Source: Actinomycetes bacterium (GTDB taxonomy: Bacteria > Actinomycetota > Acidimicrobiia > Acidimicrobiales > Bog-793). Taken from it: 41,453 nucleotides of DNA. The notes below the pieces were generated by a model that saw nothing but the letters and a program-made list of their open reading frames with translations, did no database searches and was not told where the DNA came from. Positions 33,178-41,399 of this stretch are shown one piece after another (the stretch's first letter is position 1; every line of letters begins with the position of its first letter). The stretch lies in contig JAKACA010000009.1 in assembly GCA_021796455.1 (NCBI GenBank), positions 1 through 41,453 on the forward strand, written 5' to 3'. Both the position numbers and the translations under genes were made by a program.

Positions 33178-34151
33178 CCCCGCCATCCAGGCAGCCTGCC
33201 CCGGACACCGCCGGGTCCGGTCGTCCCCGGGTGCCGCGCCGTCGGGACGATCGCGAGCGGTATGGCACCCGCATCCTGTGGGCCGGGTTCGCCGCGCCTG
33301 GTGCGATCTGGCTGATCGTGCTGTTCGTCGTGCCCTTCTACGTCATGCTCGCCGTAGCCGCGGGCCAGATCAACGCTTTCTTCCAAACAGCGGTCCCAGT
33401 GTGGAACCCGCTCGACTGGTCAGGGGCGAATTTCGCGACGGTCTGGCACGACGTCTTCGGCCCCGGCGCCTTTCTCGGCGGTCAGGCGGTGCGCACCGTC
33501 GTCTACACCGCGATCGCGGCGAGCCTCTGCCTGGCGATCGCCTTCCCGGTCGCCTACTTCGTGAGCCGGTACTCGGGGCGCCGCAAGACCCTCTTCCTCG
33601 TCCTGCTGATCGCGCCATTCTGGGTCAGCTACATGATGCGCATGTTGGCCTGGATAGACCTGTTGCAGACGAACGGCTACGTCAATCGCGCCCTCGCGTT
33701 CTTCCGCCTCCCTGGCCACAACACGAACTGGCTCGGCGGCGACTCGGTCACTGTCGTCCTCGGCCTGGTATATGGCTATATCCCCTACCTGATCCTCGTC
33801 CTCTACGCGGGTCTCGATCGCATCGACAAGAACCTCCTCGAGGCCTCGCGAGATCTGGGCCTCGGCAAGTGGCGCACTTTCTGGCGCGTGACAGTTCCCC
33901 TGGCCAAGCCGACGATCATCGCGGGGTCGTTCGTCACGGTCCTGCCCATGCTCGGCGACTACTACACGAACCAGCTCCTCTCGGCGGCGCCGGGAACGAC
34001 CATGATCGGCAATGGCATCGAGGGCCTCCTCGGCAGCCCCGGCGAGCAAGGGCAGGGCGCGGCTCTGGCGCTGCTGCTCCTCGTCGTGCTCCTCGTCCCC
34101 ATGGGGTACTACGTGATCTCGACAGCAAGGGCCTCGAGGGAGAACATCTGA
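33174..34151 (+). CDS. polyamine-type ABC transporter permease (PotB-like)
   Basis: 325 residues. A polar, Pro-rich start precedes six membrane helices (WAGFAAPGAIWLIVLFVVPF is the first). The ATPase-contact loop reads NLLEASRDLGLGKWRTFWRV followed by TVPLAKP, the E-A-x-x-D-L-G form typical of PotB subunits. It ends in a TGATG overlap with the next permease. Confidence 0.92.
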   Translation: MTPPSRQPAPDTAGSGRPRVPRRRDDRERYGTRILWAGFAAPGAIWLIVLFVVPFYVMLAVAAGQINAFFQTAVPVWNPLDWSGANFATVWHDVFGPGAFLGGQAVRTVVYTAIAASLCLAIAFPVAYFVSRYSGRRKTLFLVLLIAPFWVSYMMRMLAWIDLLQTNGYVNRALAFFRLPGHNTNWLGGDSVTVVLGLVYGYIPYLILVLYAGLDRIDKNLLEASRDLGLGKWRTFWRVTVPLAKPTIIAGSFVTVLPMLGDYYTNQLLSAAPGTTMIGNGIEGLLGSPGEQGQGAALALLLLVVLLVPMGYYVISTARASRENI

Positions 34152-35107
34152 TGGCGGTCATTGCCGAGAAACCCCGTCCCGCCGCGCCAATGCATCTCCC
34201 AGGCGCTCAGCGCGAGCGCGCCGGCTGGCCGAAGTTCCTCCCGAGGCCGAACCCGTGGCGACGAGCGTGGTTCCTCGAGAGCTTCACATGGCTCTACCTG
34301 ATCTGGTCGATCGTCCCTGTGGCGCTCGCCGTGCTCTTCTCCTTCAACAACGGCAAGTCCCAGTCGAGCTGGCAGGGTTTCTCCCTGCAGTGGTACGTCG
34401 GGAAAGGGGACACCTCGGTCCTGCACAACCCCGAGCTGCACCACGCCGTGATCCAGACGCTCGTGCTCGCCGGCCTCACGACGGTCATCACGGTCCCCCT
34501 TGGCGTCGCCTTCGCCATCGGTATCGACCGGTGGCGGAGCCGCACAGCAGCCGGTCTCAGCTTCGTCATGATCTTCTCTTTCGTCGTGCCTGAGCTGCTC
34601 CTCGCCGTGGCTCTCTTCTTCGTCGTGACCCAGCTCCTCCGTTTCATCCCGCTCGGCACCTACGCCGAGGTGGCCGGCCTCGTCGTCTGGAACCTGAGCT
34701 GGCCGGCGATCGTCGTACGAGCGCGACTCGTGACAATCGGCCGCGTCTACGAGGAGGCGGCAGCCGACCTCGGTGCGTCGAGGATCCGGGCGATGTGGCG
34801 CGTGCTCGCGCCAATGCTCATGCCGGCGATCTTTGCGAGCGCGGTGCTCGTATTCGCGGGCGTCATCGACGACTTCGTGATCGTCGAGCAGCTCTCCTCG
34901 ACTGCAAACACCCAGCCCATGTCGGTCCTCATCTACTCCAACGTGCACAGTGCCGGCCTGCCCGGTCCGGCGCTCAATGCCCTCGCGACCATCATGCTGG
35001 GCTTCTCGCTGATCGTCGCCGTGCTCGGGCTCCTCGTCTACCGTTTCATGACTCGGCAGGAGCGCCACGGGTCGACCGAGGCGCTCACGAGCATCGCCGG
35101 GATGTGA
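34151..35107 (+). CDS. polyamine-type ABC transporter permease (PotC-like)
   Basis: 318 residues, six helices after a polar N-terminus (FLESFTWLYLIWSIVPVALA starts the first). The contact loop is YEEAAADLGASRIRAMWRVL, as in PotC-type subunits. It is joined to the previous permease by a 1-nt stop/start overlap. A 120-bp minisatellite separates it from the ATPase gene. Confidence 0.92.
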   Translation: MAVIAEKPRPAAPMHLPGAQRERAGWPKFLPRPNPWRRAWFLESFTWLYLIWSIVPVALAVLFSFNNGKSQSSWQGFSLQWYVGKGDTSVLHNPELHHAVIQTLVLAGLTTVITVPLGVAFAIGIDRWRSRTAAGLSFVMIFSFVVPELLLAVALFFVVTQLLRFIPLGTYAEVAGLVVWNLSWPAIVVRARLVTIGRVYEEAAADLGASRIRAMWRVLAPMLMPAIFASAVLVFAGVIDDFVIVEQLSSTANTQPMSVLIYSNVHSAGLPGPALNALATIMLGFSLIVAVLGLLVYRFMTRQERHGSTEALTSIAGM

Positions 35108-35127
35108 CCAGATCATGACGGCGGGGC

Positions 35128-35247
35128 GGGCGATGGGAAGGCGGGCGATGGCGAGGTGGGTGCCGGCGAGGCGGGTGGCGGGAAGGCGGGCGATGGCAAG
35201 GCGGGTGGCGGCGAGGTGGGTGCCGGCGAGGCGGGCGATGGGAACGG
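35128..35247. repeat. minisatellite: eight 15-bp units between permease and ATPase genes
   Basis: Eight contiguous 15-bp units of the form GGGYGVYGGSRAGGY fill 35128-35247 exactly; the last unit has a degenerate end. Units differ at a few positions. Because 15 is a multiple of three, copy-number change would keep any reading frame: read through to the ATPase frame it encodes Gly-rich pentapeptides such as GDGKA and GAGEA. It ends 19 nt before the ATPase ATG. Confidence 0.85.
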
Positions 35248-35266
35248 CACGACTGACAGGAGCGGT

Positions 35267-36409
35267 ATGACTGATCGCAACAGGGACGCGAAGAGCGGCC
35301 ATATCGAGCTCGCGTCGCTCACGAAGCGCTTCGGCGACGTCGTCGCCGTGGCCGGCATCTCGCTGGAGGTGGCCGCGGGCGAGTTCTTCTCCCTTCTCGG
35401 TCCCTCCGGCTGCGGCAAGACGACGACCCTGCGCTTGGTCGCGGGATTCGAGCGCCCGGACGCGGGAAGGATACTGATCGACGGCCGCGACGTCGCGACC
35501 CTCCCGCCCCACAAGCGCGACGTGAACACGGTCTTTCAGAGCTATGCCCTCTTCCCTTTCCTCAACGTTGCCGAGAACGTCGCTTTCGGCCTTCGCTACC
35601 GCTCGGTGAGCAAAGCCGATTCGGCTCGGCGCGTCGCCGAGGCGCTCGAGCTCGTCCAGCTCGCCGGCTACGAGAAGCGCCGCCCGGGTCAGCTATCAGG
35701 CGGCCAGCAGCAGCGCGTCGCGCTCGCCCGCGCGCTCGTGCTCCGCCCGTCGGTGCTGCTCTTGGACGAGCCGCTCGGCGCGCTCGACGCGAAGCTCCGC
35801 CGGGCCCTCCAGGTCGAGCTGAAGACCCTCCAGGAGCACCTCGGCATCACGTTTCTCTACGTCACCCACGACCAGGAGGAAGCCCTCACGATGTCGGACC
35901 GCCTCGCCGTCATGTCGGGCGGGCAGATCGCCCAGCTCGGAGCACCGCGCGAGGTCTACGAGGAGCCGGTCGACGCGTACGTGGCCGAGTTCCTCGGCGT
36001 CTCGAACCTCATGGACGCGACGGCGACAAGACCGGCCGGTGCGACAGAGGTCTGTCACGTGCGCCTCGGGGAGTTCGACCTTGAAGCCGGATGCGGCCGG
36101 ATCGACTCCACGGGCGCGGTGAAGCTGGCGATCCGGCCCGAGCGCGTCGAGCTCGGCGCCTACGAGCTCACGGGCGGCAACCGTGTCCCGGGGATGGTGG
36201 AGCGACTTGTCTTCCTCGGCAGCGCGACGCAGATATTCGTCCATCTCGCACCCGGCGTCACCTTGCAGGCTCTCGTGCGCAACGACGGGAGAGCGCTCCC
36301 ATGGTCTCAGGGGTCGCCCGTGAGCGTCGCCCTGCCGGCAGATGCGCTGCGCGTGCTCGCCACCGAAGTGCCGGCCTTCGAGGAGGCCCTCGCGCCTGCC
36401 GTCGGCTGA
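35267..36409 (+). CDS. polyamine-type ABC transporter ATPase (PotA-like)
   Basis: About 380 residues. Walker A GPSGCGKTTTLRL, Q-loop (VFQSYALFPFLN), signature LSGGQQQRVALARAL, Walker B VLLLDEPLGALDAKL and the switch YVTHDQEEALTMSD are intact. A TOBE domain follows (KLAIRPERVEL). The ATG at 35267 has AGGAG just upstream. The frame is open back through the minisatellite to a GTG at 35156, which would add a Gly-rich N-terminus, but this is less likely. The 3' end overlaps the convergent tetR by 103 nt. Confidence 0.92.
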   Translation: MTDRNRDAKSGHIELASLTKRFGDVVAVAGISLEVAAGEFFSLLGPSGCGKTTTLRLVAGFERPDAGRILIDGRDVATLPPHKRDVNTVFQSYALFPFLNVAENVAFGLRYRSVSKADSARRVAEALELVQLAGYEKRRPGQLSGGQQQRVALARALVLRPSVLLLDEPLGALDAKLRRALQVELKTLQEHLGITFLYVTHDQEEALTMSDRLAVMSGGQIAQLGAPREVYEEPVDAYVAEFLGVSNLMDATATRPAGATEVCHVRLGEFDLEAGCGRIDSTGAVKLAIRPERVELGAYELTGGNRVPGMVERLVFLGSATQIFVHLAPGVTLQALVRNDGRALPWSQGSPVSVALPADALRVLATEVPAFEEALAPAVG

Positions 36410-37083
36410 GTCGAGCGCCGCGCTGTCCTGCTCGGCTCGAAACCCAGCAATGCTGCCGCCATCGCCATCGAGATCCGAAAAGCCCGTTCGGGCGTGACGA
36501 CTGGATCCCGGAGCGCGATCTGGATCGCGAAGCCGTCGAGCAGAGCCGAGAAAGTCACGGCGAAGTCCTCCACCGGGACCTCTGCGAACTCTCCGCCGGC
36601 CTGCCCCTCCCGGACGATCCGGCGGATCAGCTCGCGCCAGTTCTCGTCGAACTCCTCGCGGACCGAGCGCACCTCGGGGTGGCGGACCGCAGTGGCCCAA
36701 AGATCGAGCCAGATGGCCCAGGAGTCCTCGCTCAAGTGCTCCTCTGACAGGCACGTCATGGCAACGATCTCCTCGAGCCGGCTCGCTGCTGTCGGCAGGC
36801 GGGCCAGGCGCTTCTCGCCTTCGGCGTACCAGAGATCCTCGGCATAGCGCACCGCCTCGGTCAGCAGCCTGTCCTTGGTCTTGAAGTAGTAGATGACAAG
36901 CGCCGGGCTCACCTCCGCGCGCTCCGCGACATCCGCGATACGAGTATCGGGAAAACCGCGCTCCACAAGGACGTCGAGGGCGGCCCGCAGCATCTGGGTG
37001 CGCCTGCCGTCCTGGGACGAGCCGCTCGCACCATCTGTACTTATGCTGGCCGTCACCTGCGTCGCGTCGACTCGTGGCGTCAT
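36307..37083 (-). CDS. TetR-family regulator of the amine locus
   Basis: About 258 residues. The HTH lies at about 30-75 (LDVLVERGFPDTRIADVAER then VSPALVIYYFKTKDRLLTEA). The ligand domain resembles the BetI-type C-terminus (LDLWATAVRHPEVRSVREEF). I chose ATG 37083, which has a GAAAGGGCGG site; a GTG at 37107 is in frame. The last 45 residues are Arg/Ser/Ala-rich and antisense to the ATPase gene end. The gene is divergent from the FAD oxidoreductase across operator B. Copies of that operator in front of the aminotransferase and the binding protein make it the likely repressor of the whole locus. Confidence 0.88.
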   Translation of the reverse strand: MTPRVDATQVTASISTDGASGSSQDGRRTQMLRAALDVLVERGFPDTRIADVAERAEVSPALVIYYFKTKDRLLTEAVRYAEDLWYAEGEKRLARLPTAASRLEEIVAMTCLSEEHLSEDSWAIWLDLWATAVRHPEVRSVREEFDENWRELIRRIVREGQAGGEFAEVPVEDFAVTFSALLDGFAIQIALRDPVVTPERAFRISMAMAAALLGFEPSRTARRSTQPTAGARASSKAGTSVASTRSASAGRATLTGDP

Positions 37084-37131
37084 CGGTACCGCCCTTTCAC
37101 CTCGCACGGAGCTCGGTCCTCCCCGCTCCGC

Positions 37132-37161
37132 TTGTACCCACCGTATCAGCAGGCATAGACT
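37132..37161 (+). promoter_or_regulatory. promoter of the FAD oxidoreductase operon
   Basis: TTGTAC (37132-37137) and TAGACT (37156-37161) lie 18 bp apart. The -10 has the same sequence and the same overlap with the operator as in the aminotransferase promoter. Confidence 0.6.
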
Positions 37162-37173
37162 GAACAGTCAGTC
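37158..37173. promoter_or_regulatory. operator B of the local TetR regulator
   Basis: GACTGAACAGTCAGTC has perfect 6-bp arms. It lies between the divergent tetR and oxidoreductase genes and overlaps the -10 of the latter. One base differs from operator A within 23 bp. Confidence 0.78.
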
Positions 37174-37216
37174 AAACCAGCCGGCAGAGATCCGGGGGGA
37201 CGGAGGCGCTCTTAAG

Positions 37217-38863
37217 ATGGCGACTAACTTCGATGCTGTCGTAGTCGGCGGCGGCCACAACGGCCTCGTCTCCGGCGCGTACCTAGCTCGCGCGGGCCTC
37301 AACACCGTCGTACTCGAGTCCCGCTACAAGACCGGCGGCGCGGCCACGACCGAGAGCCCCTGGCCCGGTGCTCCGGAGCTCAAGGTCACGAGGCTCTCCT
37401 ACGTGATGAGCCTGCTGCCTCCGACCATCATCAAGGACCTCGATCTCGAGCGCAACGGCTACAAGGTCTTCCCTATGGGCCCCTACTACCAGGCTTTCCC
37501 CGAAGGAGGCTCGATCAAGCTATTGGCCGACGACTCCCGTCGCAACTACGAGGAGATCCTCAAGTGGTCGAAACGGGACGCGGACGCGATGGCGCGCTGG
37601 GACGCGTGGCTCGCAGGTCTCGCCGACGTCCTTGCCCCGCTCCTGCTCACCGTGCCGCCCAAGCTGGGCTCGCGCAAGCCGGCGGACCTCGCCGAGACCC
37701 TGCGCCTTGCCTGGCGCCACCGCGGCTTGGACGTCCGCACGGTTGGCGACGTCACGCGGCTCATGACCATGAGCATCGCGGACCTTCTCGACGACTGGTT
37801 CGAGTCGTCTCAGGTGAAGGCGGCGCTCGCAGTGAACGGCGTCATCGGCACCTGGGCGGGGCCCTACGAACCCGGCACCGCGTACGTCATGGCGCACCAC
37901 TCCATCGGCGACGTCGGTGACGGGCATCTCGGTAGCTGGGGCTTCCCCGAGGGCGGGATGGGCGCCGTGGCCGACGCGATCCAGCGAGCTGCCACGGGCT
38001 TTGGAGCTCAGATCCGCACAGGTGCCCGCGTGGCCGAGGTCCTCGTCCGCAATGGCAAGGTACGAGGAGTCACGCTCAGCGACGGAGAGGAGATCCTCGC
38101 GGACATCGTCGTGACGAGCCTTCACCCCAAGACCGCGTTCCTCGACCAGATCGACCGCCGCGAGCTGCCCGACGACTTCGTCCGTGACATCGAGCGCTGG
38201 AAGACACGTTCCGGTGTGGTGAAGATCAACCTCGCGCTCGCCGAGCTCCCGAGCTTCACGGCGAACCCGGGGACGAACCTCCAGGAGCATCACACCGGCT
38301 CGGTGGAGATGGCTCCGTCGATGGAGTTCATCGAGAAGGCCTTCATCGACGCCCGCGAGGGCCGGCCGGCGTCCGCGCCCTTCAGCGACAGCGTCATCCC
38401 GACGGCGTTCGACCACACTCTCGCGCCCGAGGGAACCCACATCATGTCGCTGTTCACCCAGTGGGTCCCCTCCGACTGGAGCACCGAGCCGCACACCGCC
38501 GAGCTCGAGGCCTACGCGGACCGGTTGATCGACCTCTACAACGACCTCGCCCCCAACTTCAAGAGCTCGATCATGCACCGGGACGTCGTGGGGCCTTACG
38601 AGATGGAGCAGGAGTACGGTCTCATCGGCGGGAACATCTTCCACGGGGAGCTCTCGATGGAGCAGCTGTTCCACATGCGGCCGGCTCCTGGCTACGCGGA
38701 CTACCGGACTCCTGTCGATGGCCTCTACTACGCAAGCTCGGCGACTCACGCGGGCGGCGGCGTCTGCGGAATCCCGGGTCTGCAGGCCGCCCGTGCCGCT
38801 CTGAGCGACCGCCGCGCTGACGAGCGCCGCGCCAAGGCCAAGCAGCTGCTCCGGCGCGGGTGA
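37217..38863 (+). CDS. FAD-dependent oxidoreductase (PYROXD2 / phytoene-desaturase-like)
   Basis: About 548 residues. The N-terminal FAD-binding loop is FDAVVVGGGHNGLVSGAYLA with the acidic end of the Rossmann fold in VVLESR, then GGAATTE. The C-terminal FAD segment is DGLYYASSATHAGGGVCG followed by GIPGLQAARAAL. This layout is that of PYROXD2/CrtI-like proteins, many of unknown substrate. In this locus it could oxidise an amine-derived intermediate. The ATG follows a GGAGG site about 11 nt upstream. The stop overlaps the next start as GTGA. Confidence 0.88.
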   Translation: MATNFDAVVVGGGHNGLVSGAYLARAGLNTVVLESRYKTGGAATTESPWPGAPELKVTRLSYVMSLLPPTIIKDLDLERNGYKVFPMGPYYQAFPEGGSIKLLADDSRRNYEEILKWSKRDADAMARWDAWLAGLADVLAPLLLTVPPKLGSRKPADLAETLRLAWRHRGLDVRTVGDVTRLMTMSIADLLDDWFESSQVKAALAVNGVIGTWAGPYEPGTAYVMAHHSIGDVGDGHLGSWGFPEGGMGAVADAIQRAATGFGAQIRTGARVAEVLVRNGKVRGVTLSDGEEILADIVVTSLHPKTAFLDQIDRRELPDDFVRDIERWKTRSGVVKINLALAELPSFTANPGTNLQEHHTGSVEMAPSMEFIEKAFIDAREGRPASAPFSDSVIPTAFDHTLAPEGTHIMSLFTQWVPSDWSTEPHTAELEAYADRLIDLYNDLAPNFKSSIMHRDVVGPYEMEQEYGLIGGNIFHGELSMEQLFHMRPAPGYADYRTPVDGLYYASSATHAGGGVCGIPGLQAARAALSDRRADERRAKAKQLLRRG

Positions 38864-40953
38864 GCCGGGAGGTGGAGCAGCGCCGCCCGATCGAGGCGAT
38901 GCTCGAGGCCCGCAGCGTCGCGGTCGTCGGCGCGAGCGCCCGTCCAGGAAGCTTCGGGGACAGGGTCCTGACCGAGCTGTCCCGTAGCTCGCCCACCCCG
39001 CAGATACATCTCGTGAATCCCAAGTACGAGAAGATCGGCTCCCTGCCCTGCCTCGCTTCGCTCGACGAGATAGCCGGTCCGGTCGACCTCGTGCTGTTCT
39101 GCGTCGGAGATGCTTCGCTTGAGTCCCAGCTGCAGCTAGCCGCGCGGCGCGGCGACCGCGCTGGGGTGATATTCGGGAGCGCGGTCGACCGGGACGGGTC
39201 GCTGCGGGAGAGGCTGGCAGCCACCGCCGTGGAAGCGGGGATGGAGGTCTGCGGCGGCGGCTGCATGGGTTTCGTCAACCGCGTGCACGGGTTGCGGGCG
39301 ATCGGCTATCTGGAGCCCCATCCTCTCCCGCAGGGTCCCATCGCTCTCGTCACCCACTCCGGCTCGGCGTTCTCGGCCCTGCTGCGGGCAGACCGCCGCC
39401 TCGGATGGACGCTCGCTGTCTCCTCCGGCCAGGAGCTCGTGACGACGACCGCCTCCTACATCGACTACGCGCTCTCCCTTGACGACACCGAGATCGTGGC
39501 CCTGCTCCTCGAGACCATGCGGGCCCCCGCAGAGCTTCGAGCGTCCCTCTCGGCGTGCGCGGCCGCCGGCGTCCCCGTCGTGGCGCTCACGGTCGGGGGC
39601 TCACCGGAGGGCCGGGCGATGGTGGCAGCCCACTCCGGTGCCCTCGCAGGCGACGACGCCAGCTGGGAGGCGCTCTGTGACGCGCATGGTGTGCTGCGAG
39701 TGCGAGATCTGGACGAGATGGCCGACACGCTCGAGCTGCTGGCCGCGGGGCGGCGGGTGGCGCACTGCGCGGCCGCCGGTCGCGGCCTTGCCTCGGTGCA
39801 CGACTCCGGCGCCGAGCGCACCTTGGCGGTTGACGTCGCAGATGCTATCGGCGTGCCCTTTGCCCGCATCGCCGGGGCGACCAGGGACCGGCTGGCCGCC
39901 ATGCTCGACCCCGGCCTCGAACCGACCAACCCCCTCGACGTCTGGGGCACAGGTGCCGCGACCCGGGATCTATTCGGCGGCTGCATCGTTGCCCTCGCAG
40001 AGGACGAGGCCGTCGACGCCGTCGCCCTGTGCGTCGATCTCGTTCCCGAGCTCGACGGTGACACCGCCTACAGCGAGGCAGTCATCGACGCCTGGAGCCT
40101 GACGACCAAGCCACTGTGCGTGCTCTCGAACCTCACGAGCGCCATCGACCGCCCCGGAGCGCGACGCCTGCGCGACGCGGGGGTCCCGGTGCTAGAAGGC
40201 ACTCGATCGGGCCTGCAGGCGCTGGCCCACCTGCGAGAGCTCGAGAAGCACAGCCGGCGCACACCGCCTCAGCCCTACGTGCCGGACTCGAAACGGCGCC
40301 GGCGGTGGTCAAGCCGCCTGTCCGCGGGGCCGCTTGCCGGTGCCGACGCCATGGTGCTGCTCGCCGACTACGCGATCGCGGTGCCTGCAAGCTTCGCCGT
40401 CACGAGTGCCGAGGAGGCTGTGGACAGCGCGCGAGAGCTGGGGTTTCCCGTCGTCCTGAAGACAGACGAGCCGGAGATCGCACACAAGTCCGACGTCGGA
40501 GGAGTCCTGCTCGGCCTCTCTTCCCCTGAGGCTGTGGCTGCCGGCTACAGGGACCTCGCGGCGCGCCTCGGCCGCAGGGCTGTCGTGATGGCGACCGCTC
40601 CCCCCGGCGTGGAGCTCGCGCTCGGGATCGTTCGCGATCCTCTCCTCGGCCCGGTGGTTGTGGTCGGTGCCGGCGGAGTGCTCGTCGAGCTGCTGGCCGA
40701 CCGTGCCGTCGGGCTGCCCCCGCTTGACACCGCCGGGGCGCACCGGCTGCTGGACCGCCTGGCGGTGCGGCCGATGCTCGACGGCATCAGGGGAGCACCG
40801 GCGGCAGACATCGACGCGGCGGCAGCCGCGATCGTCGCGCTGGCCGTGATGGCAGTCGAGCTCGGGGAGTCTCTCGAGGCGCTGGACGTCAACCCGCTGC
40901 GCTGCTGGCCCGGTGGTGCGCTCGCTCTCGATGCGCTCGTCGTCTCCCGCTGA
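38860..40953 (+). CDS. ADP-forming acyl-CoA synthetase (fused alpha-beta)
   Basis: 697 residues, a fused NDP-forming acyl-CoA synthetase. An N-terminal CoA-binding Rossmann domain (SVAVVGASARPGSFGDRVLT) is followed by succinyl-CoA-ligase-like domains with the phosphohistidine in AAHSGALAGDD (about H258). The C-terminal ATP-grasp part includes ELGFPVVLKTDEPEIAHKSD and GGVLLGL. It activates a carboxylic acid to its CoA ester with ATP, or runs in reverse to make ATP. The GTG start is coupled to the oxidoreductase gene, so it likely handles the acid formed by the locus. The acid is not identifiable from sequence. Confidence 0.9.
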   Translation: MSREVEQRRPIEAMLEARSVAVVGASARPGSFGDRVLTELSRSSPTPQIHLVNPKYEKIGSLPCLASLDEIAGPVDLVLFCVGDASLESQLQLAARRGDRAGVIFGSAVDRDGSLRERLAATAVEAGMEVCGGGCMGFVNRVHGLRAIGYLEPHPLPQGPIALVTHSGSAFSALLRADRRLGWTLAVSSGQELVTTTASYIDYALSLDDTEIVALLLETMRAPAELRASLSACAAAGVPVVALTVGGSPEGRAMVAAHSGALAGDDASWEALCDAHGVLRVRDLDEMADTLELLAAGRRVAHCAAAGRGLASVHDSGAERTLAVDVADAIGVPFARIAGATRDRLAAMLDPGLEPTNPLDVWGTGAATRDLFGGCIVALAEDEAVDAVALCVDLVPELDGDTAYSEAVIDAWSLTTKPLCVLSNLTSAIDRPGARRLRDAGVPVLEGTRSGLQALAHLRELEKHSRRTPPQPYVPDSKRRRRWSSRLSAGPLAGADAMVLLADYAIAVPASFAVTSAEEAVDSARELGFPVVLKTDEPEIAHKSDVGGVLLGLSSPEAVAAGYRDLAARLGRRAVVMATAPPGVELALGIVRDPLLGPVVVVGAGGVLVELLADRAVGLPPLDTAGAHRLLDRLAVRPMLDGIRGAPAADIDAAAAAIVALAVMAVELGESLEALDVNPLRCWPGGALALDALVVSR

Positions 40954-40977
40954 AAGATCGACTTGCACGCCCGGCCC

Positions 40978-41021
40978 GCGCTGGGTGGGCCCGGTGCACG
41001 AGGCGCGCTGGGTGGGCCCGG
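40978..41021. repeat. 27-bp-period repeat between convergent genes
   Basis: A 17-bp unit, GCGCTGGGTGGGCCCGG, occurs at 40978-40994 and again at 41005-41021, between the acyl-CoA synthetase and the convergent cupin gene. Its GGGCCC cores can pair with each other, so it may also help termination. Confidence 0.6.
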
Positions 41022-41032
41022 CGGGCGCGACT

Positions 41033-41374
41033 TCAGAAGATCACGTACAGCTTGCGCAGCGTTTCGTGGATCTCCCAGGAACCTTTCCATCCGAGCGGGA
41101 ACACGACTGTGTCGCCCGGCCCGATCTCGACCGGAGAGCCACCGTCCTCGGTCACGGTCATCCGGCCGAAGATGACATGCACGAACTCGTTCGTCTCGAG
41201 CACCCAGCGCGAGGGGCCGGCCGTGCACTCCCAGATGCCCGACTCGGCCTGGGTCTCATCGTTCTTCCACAACGTGAAACCCCGCGTCGACATCGCCGGT
41301 CCGGTGGCTTCCTCGAGCGGACCCCATTCCTCCAGGATCGCAGTGGCTGACTTGCTCATCTTCGGCAGGCCCAC
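41033..41374 (-). CDS. small cupin-domain protein (Cupin_3 / DUF861 type)
   Basis: 113 residues, one cupin barrel: SGIWECTAGPSRWVLETNEF, then VHVIFGRMTVTEDGG, then IGPGDTVVFPLGWKGSWEIH. The sequence fits the EutQ/ureidoglycine-aminohydrolase-like Cupin_3 group. Of the usual metal-binding His residues only some positions are His, so metal use is unsure. The GTG at 41374 has a GGGAGGA site upstream; an ATG at 41359 is the alternative. It lies convergent to the acyl-CoA synthetase at the edge of the amine locus and may act in it. Confidence 0.82.
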   Translation of the reverse strand: MGLPKMSKSATAILEEWGPLEEATGPAMSTRGFTLWKNDETQAESGIWECTAGPSRWVLETNEFVHVIFGRMTVTEDGGSPVEIGPGDTVVFPLGWKGSWEIHETLRKLYVIF

Positions 41375-41399
41375 AGTTCCCGGTGTCCTCCCGGCAGTA

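Noticed and set aside
35128-35247. CRISPR-like array
   Set aside because: Units are contiguous 15-mers with no spacers and no cas genes; it is a minisatellite.
34109-35512. Long minus-strand open frame of about 467 codons across the second permease and the ATPase start
   Set aside because: It is antisense to clearly conserved ABC transporter genes and has the skewed composition of a shadow frame in high-G+C DNA.
37520-38749. Minus-strand open frame of about 409 codons opposite the FAD oxidoreductase
   Set aside because: Shadow of a conserved gene; no domain or ribosome site.
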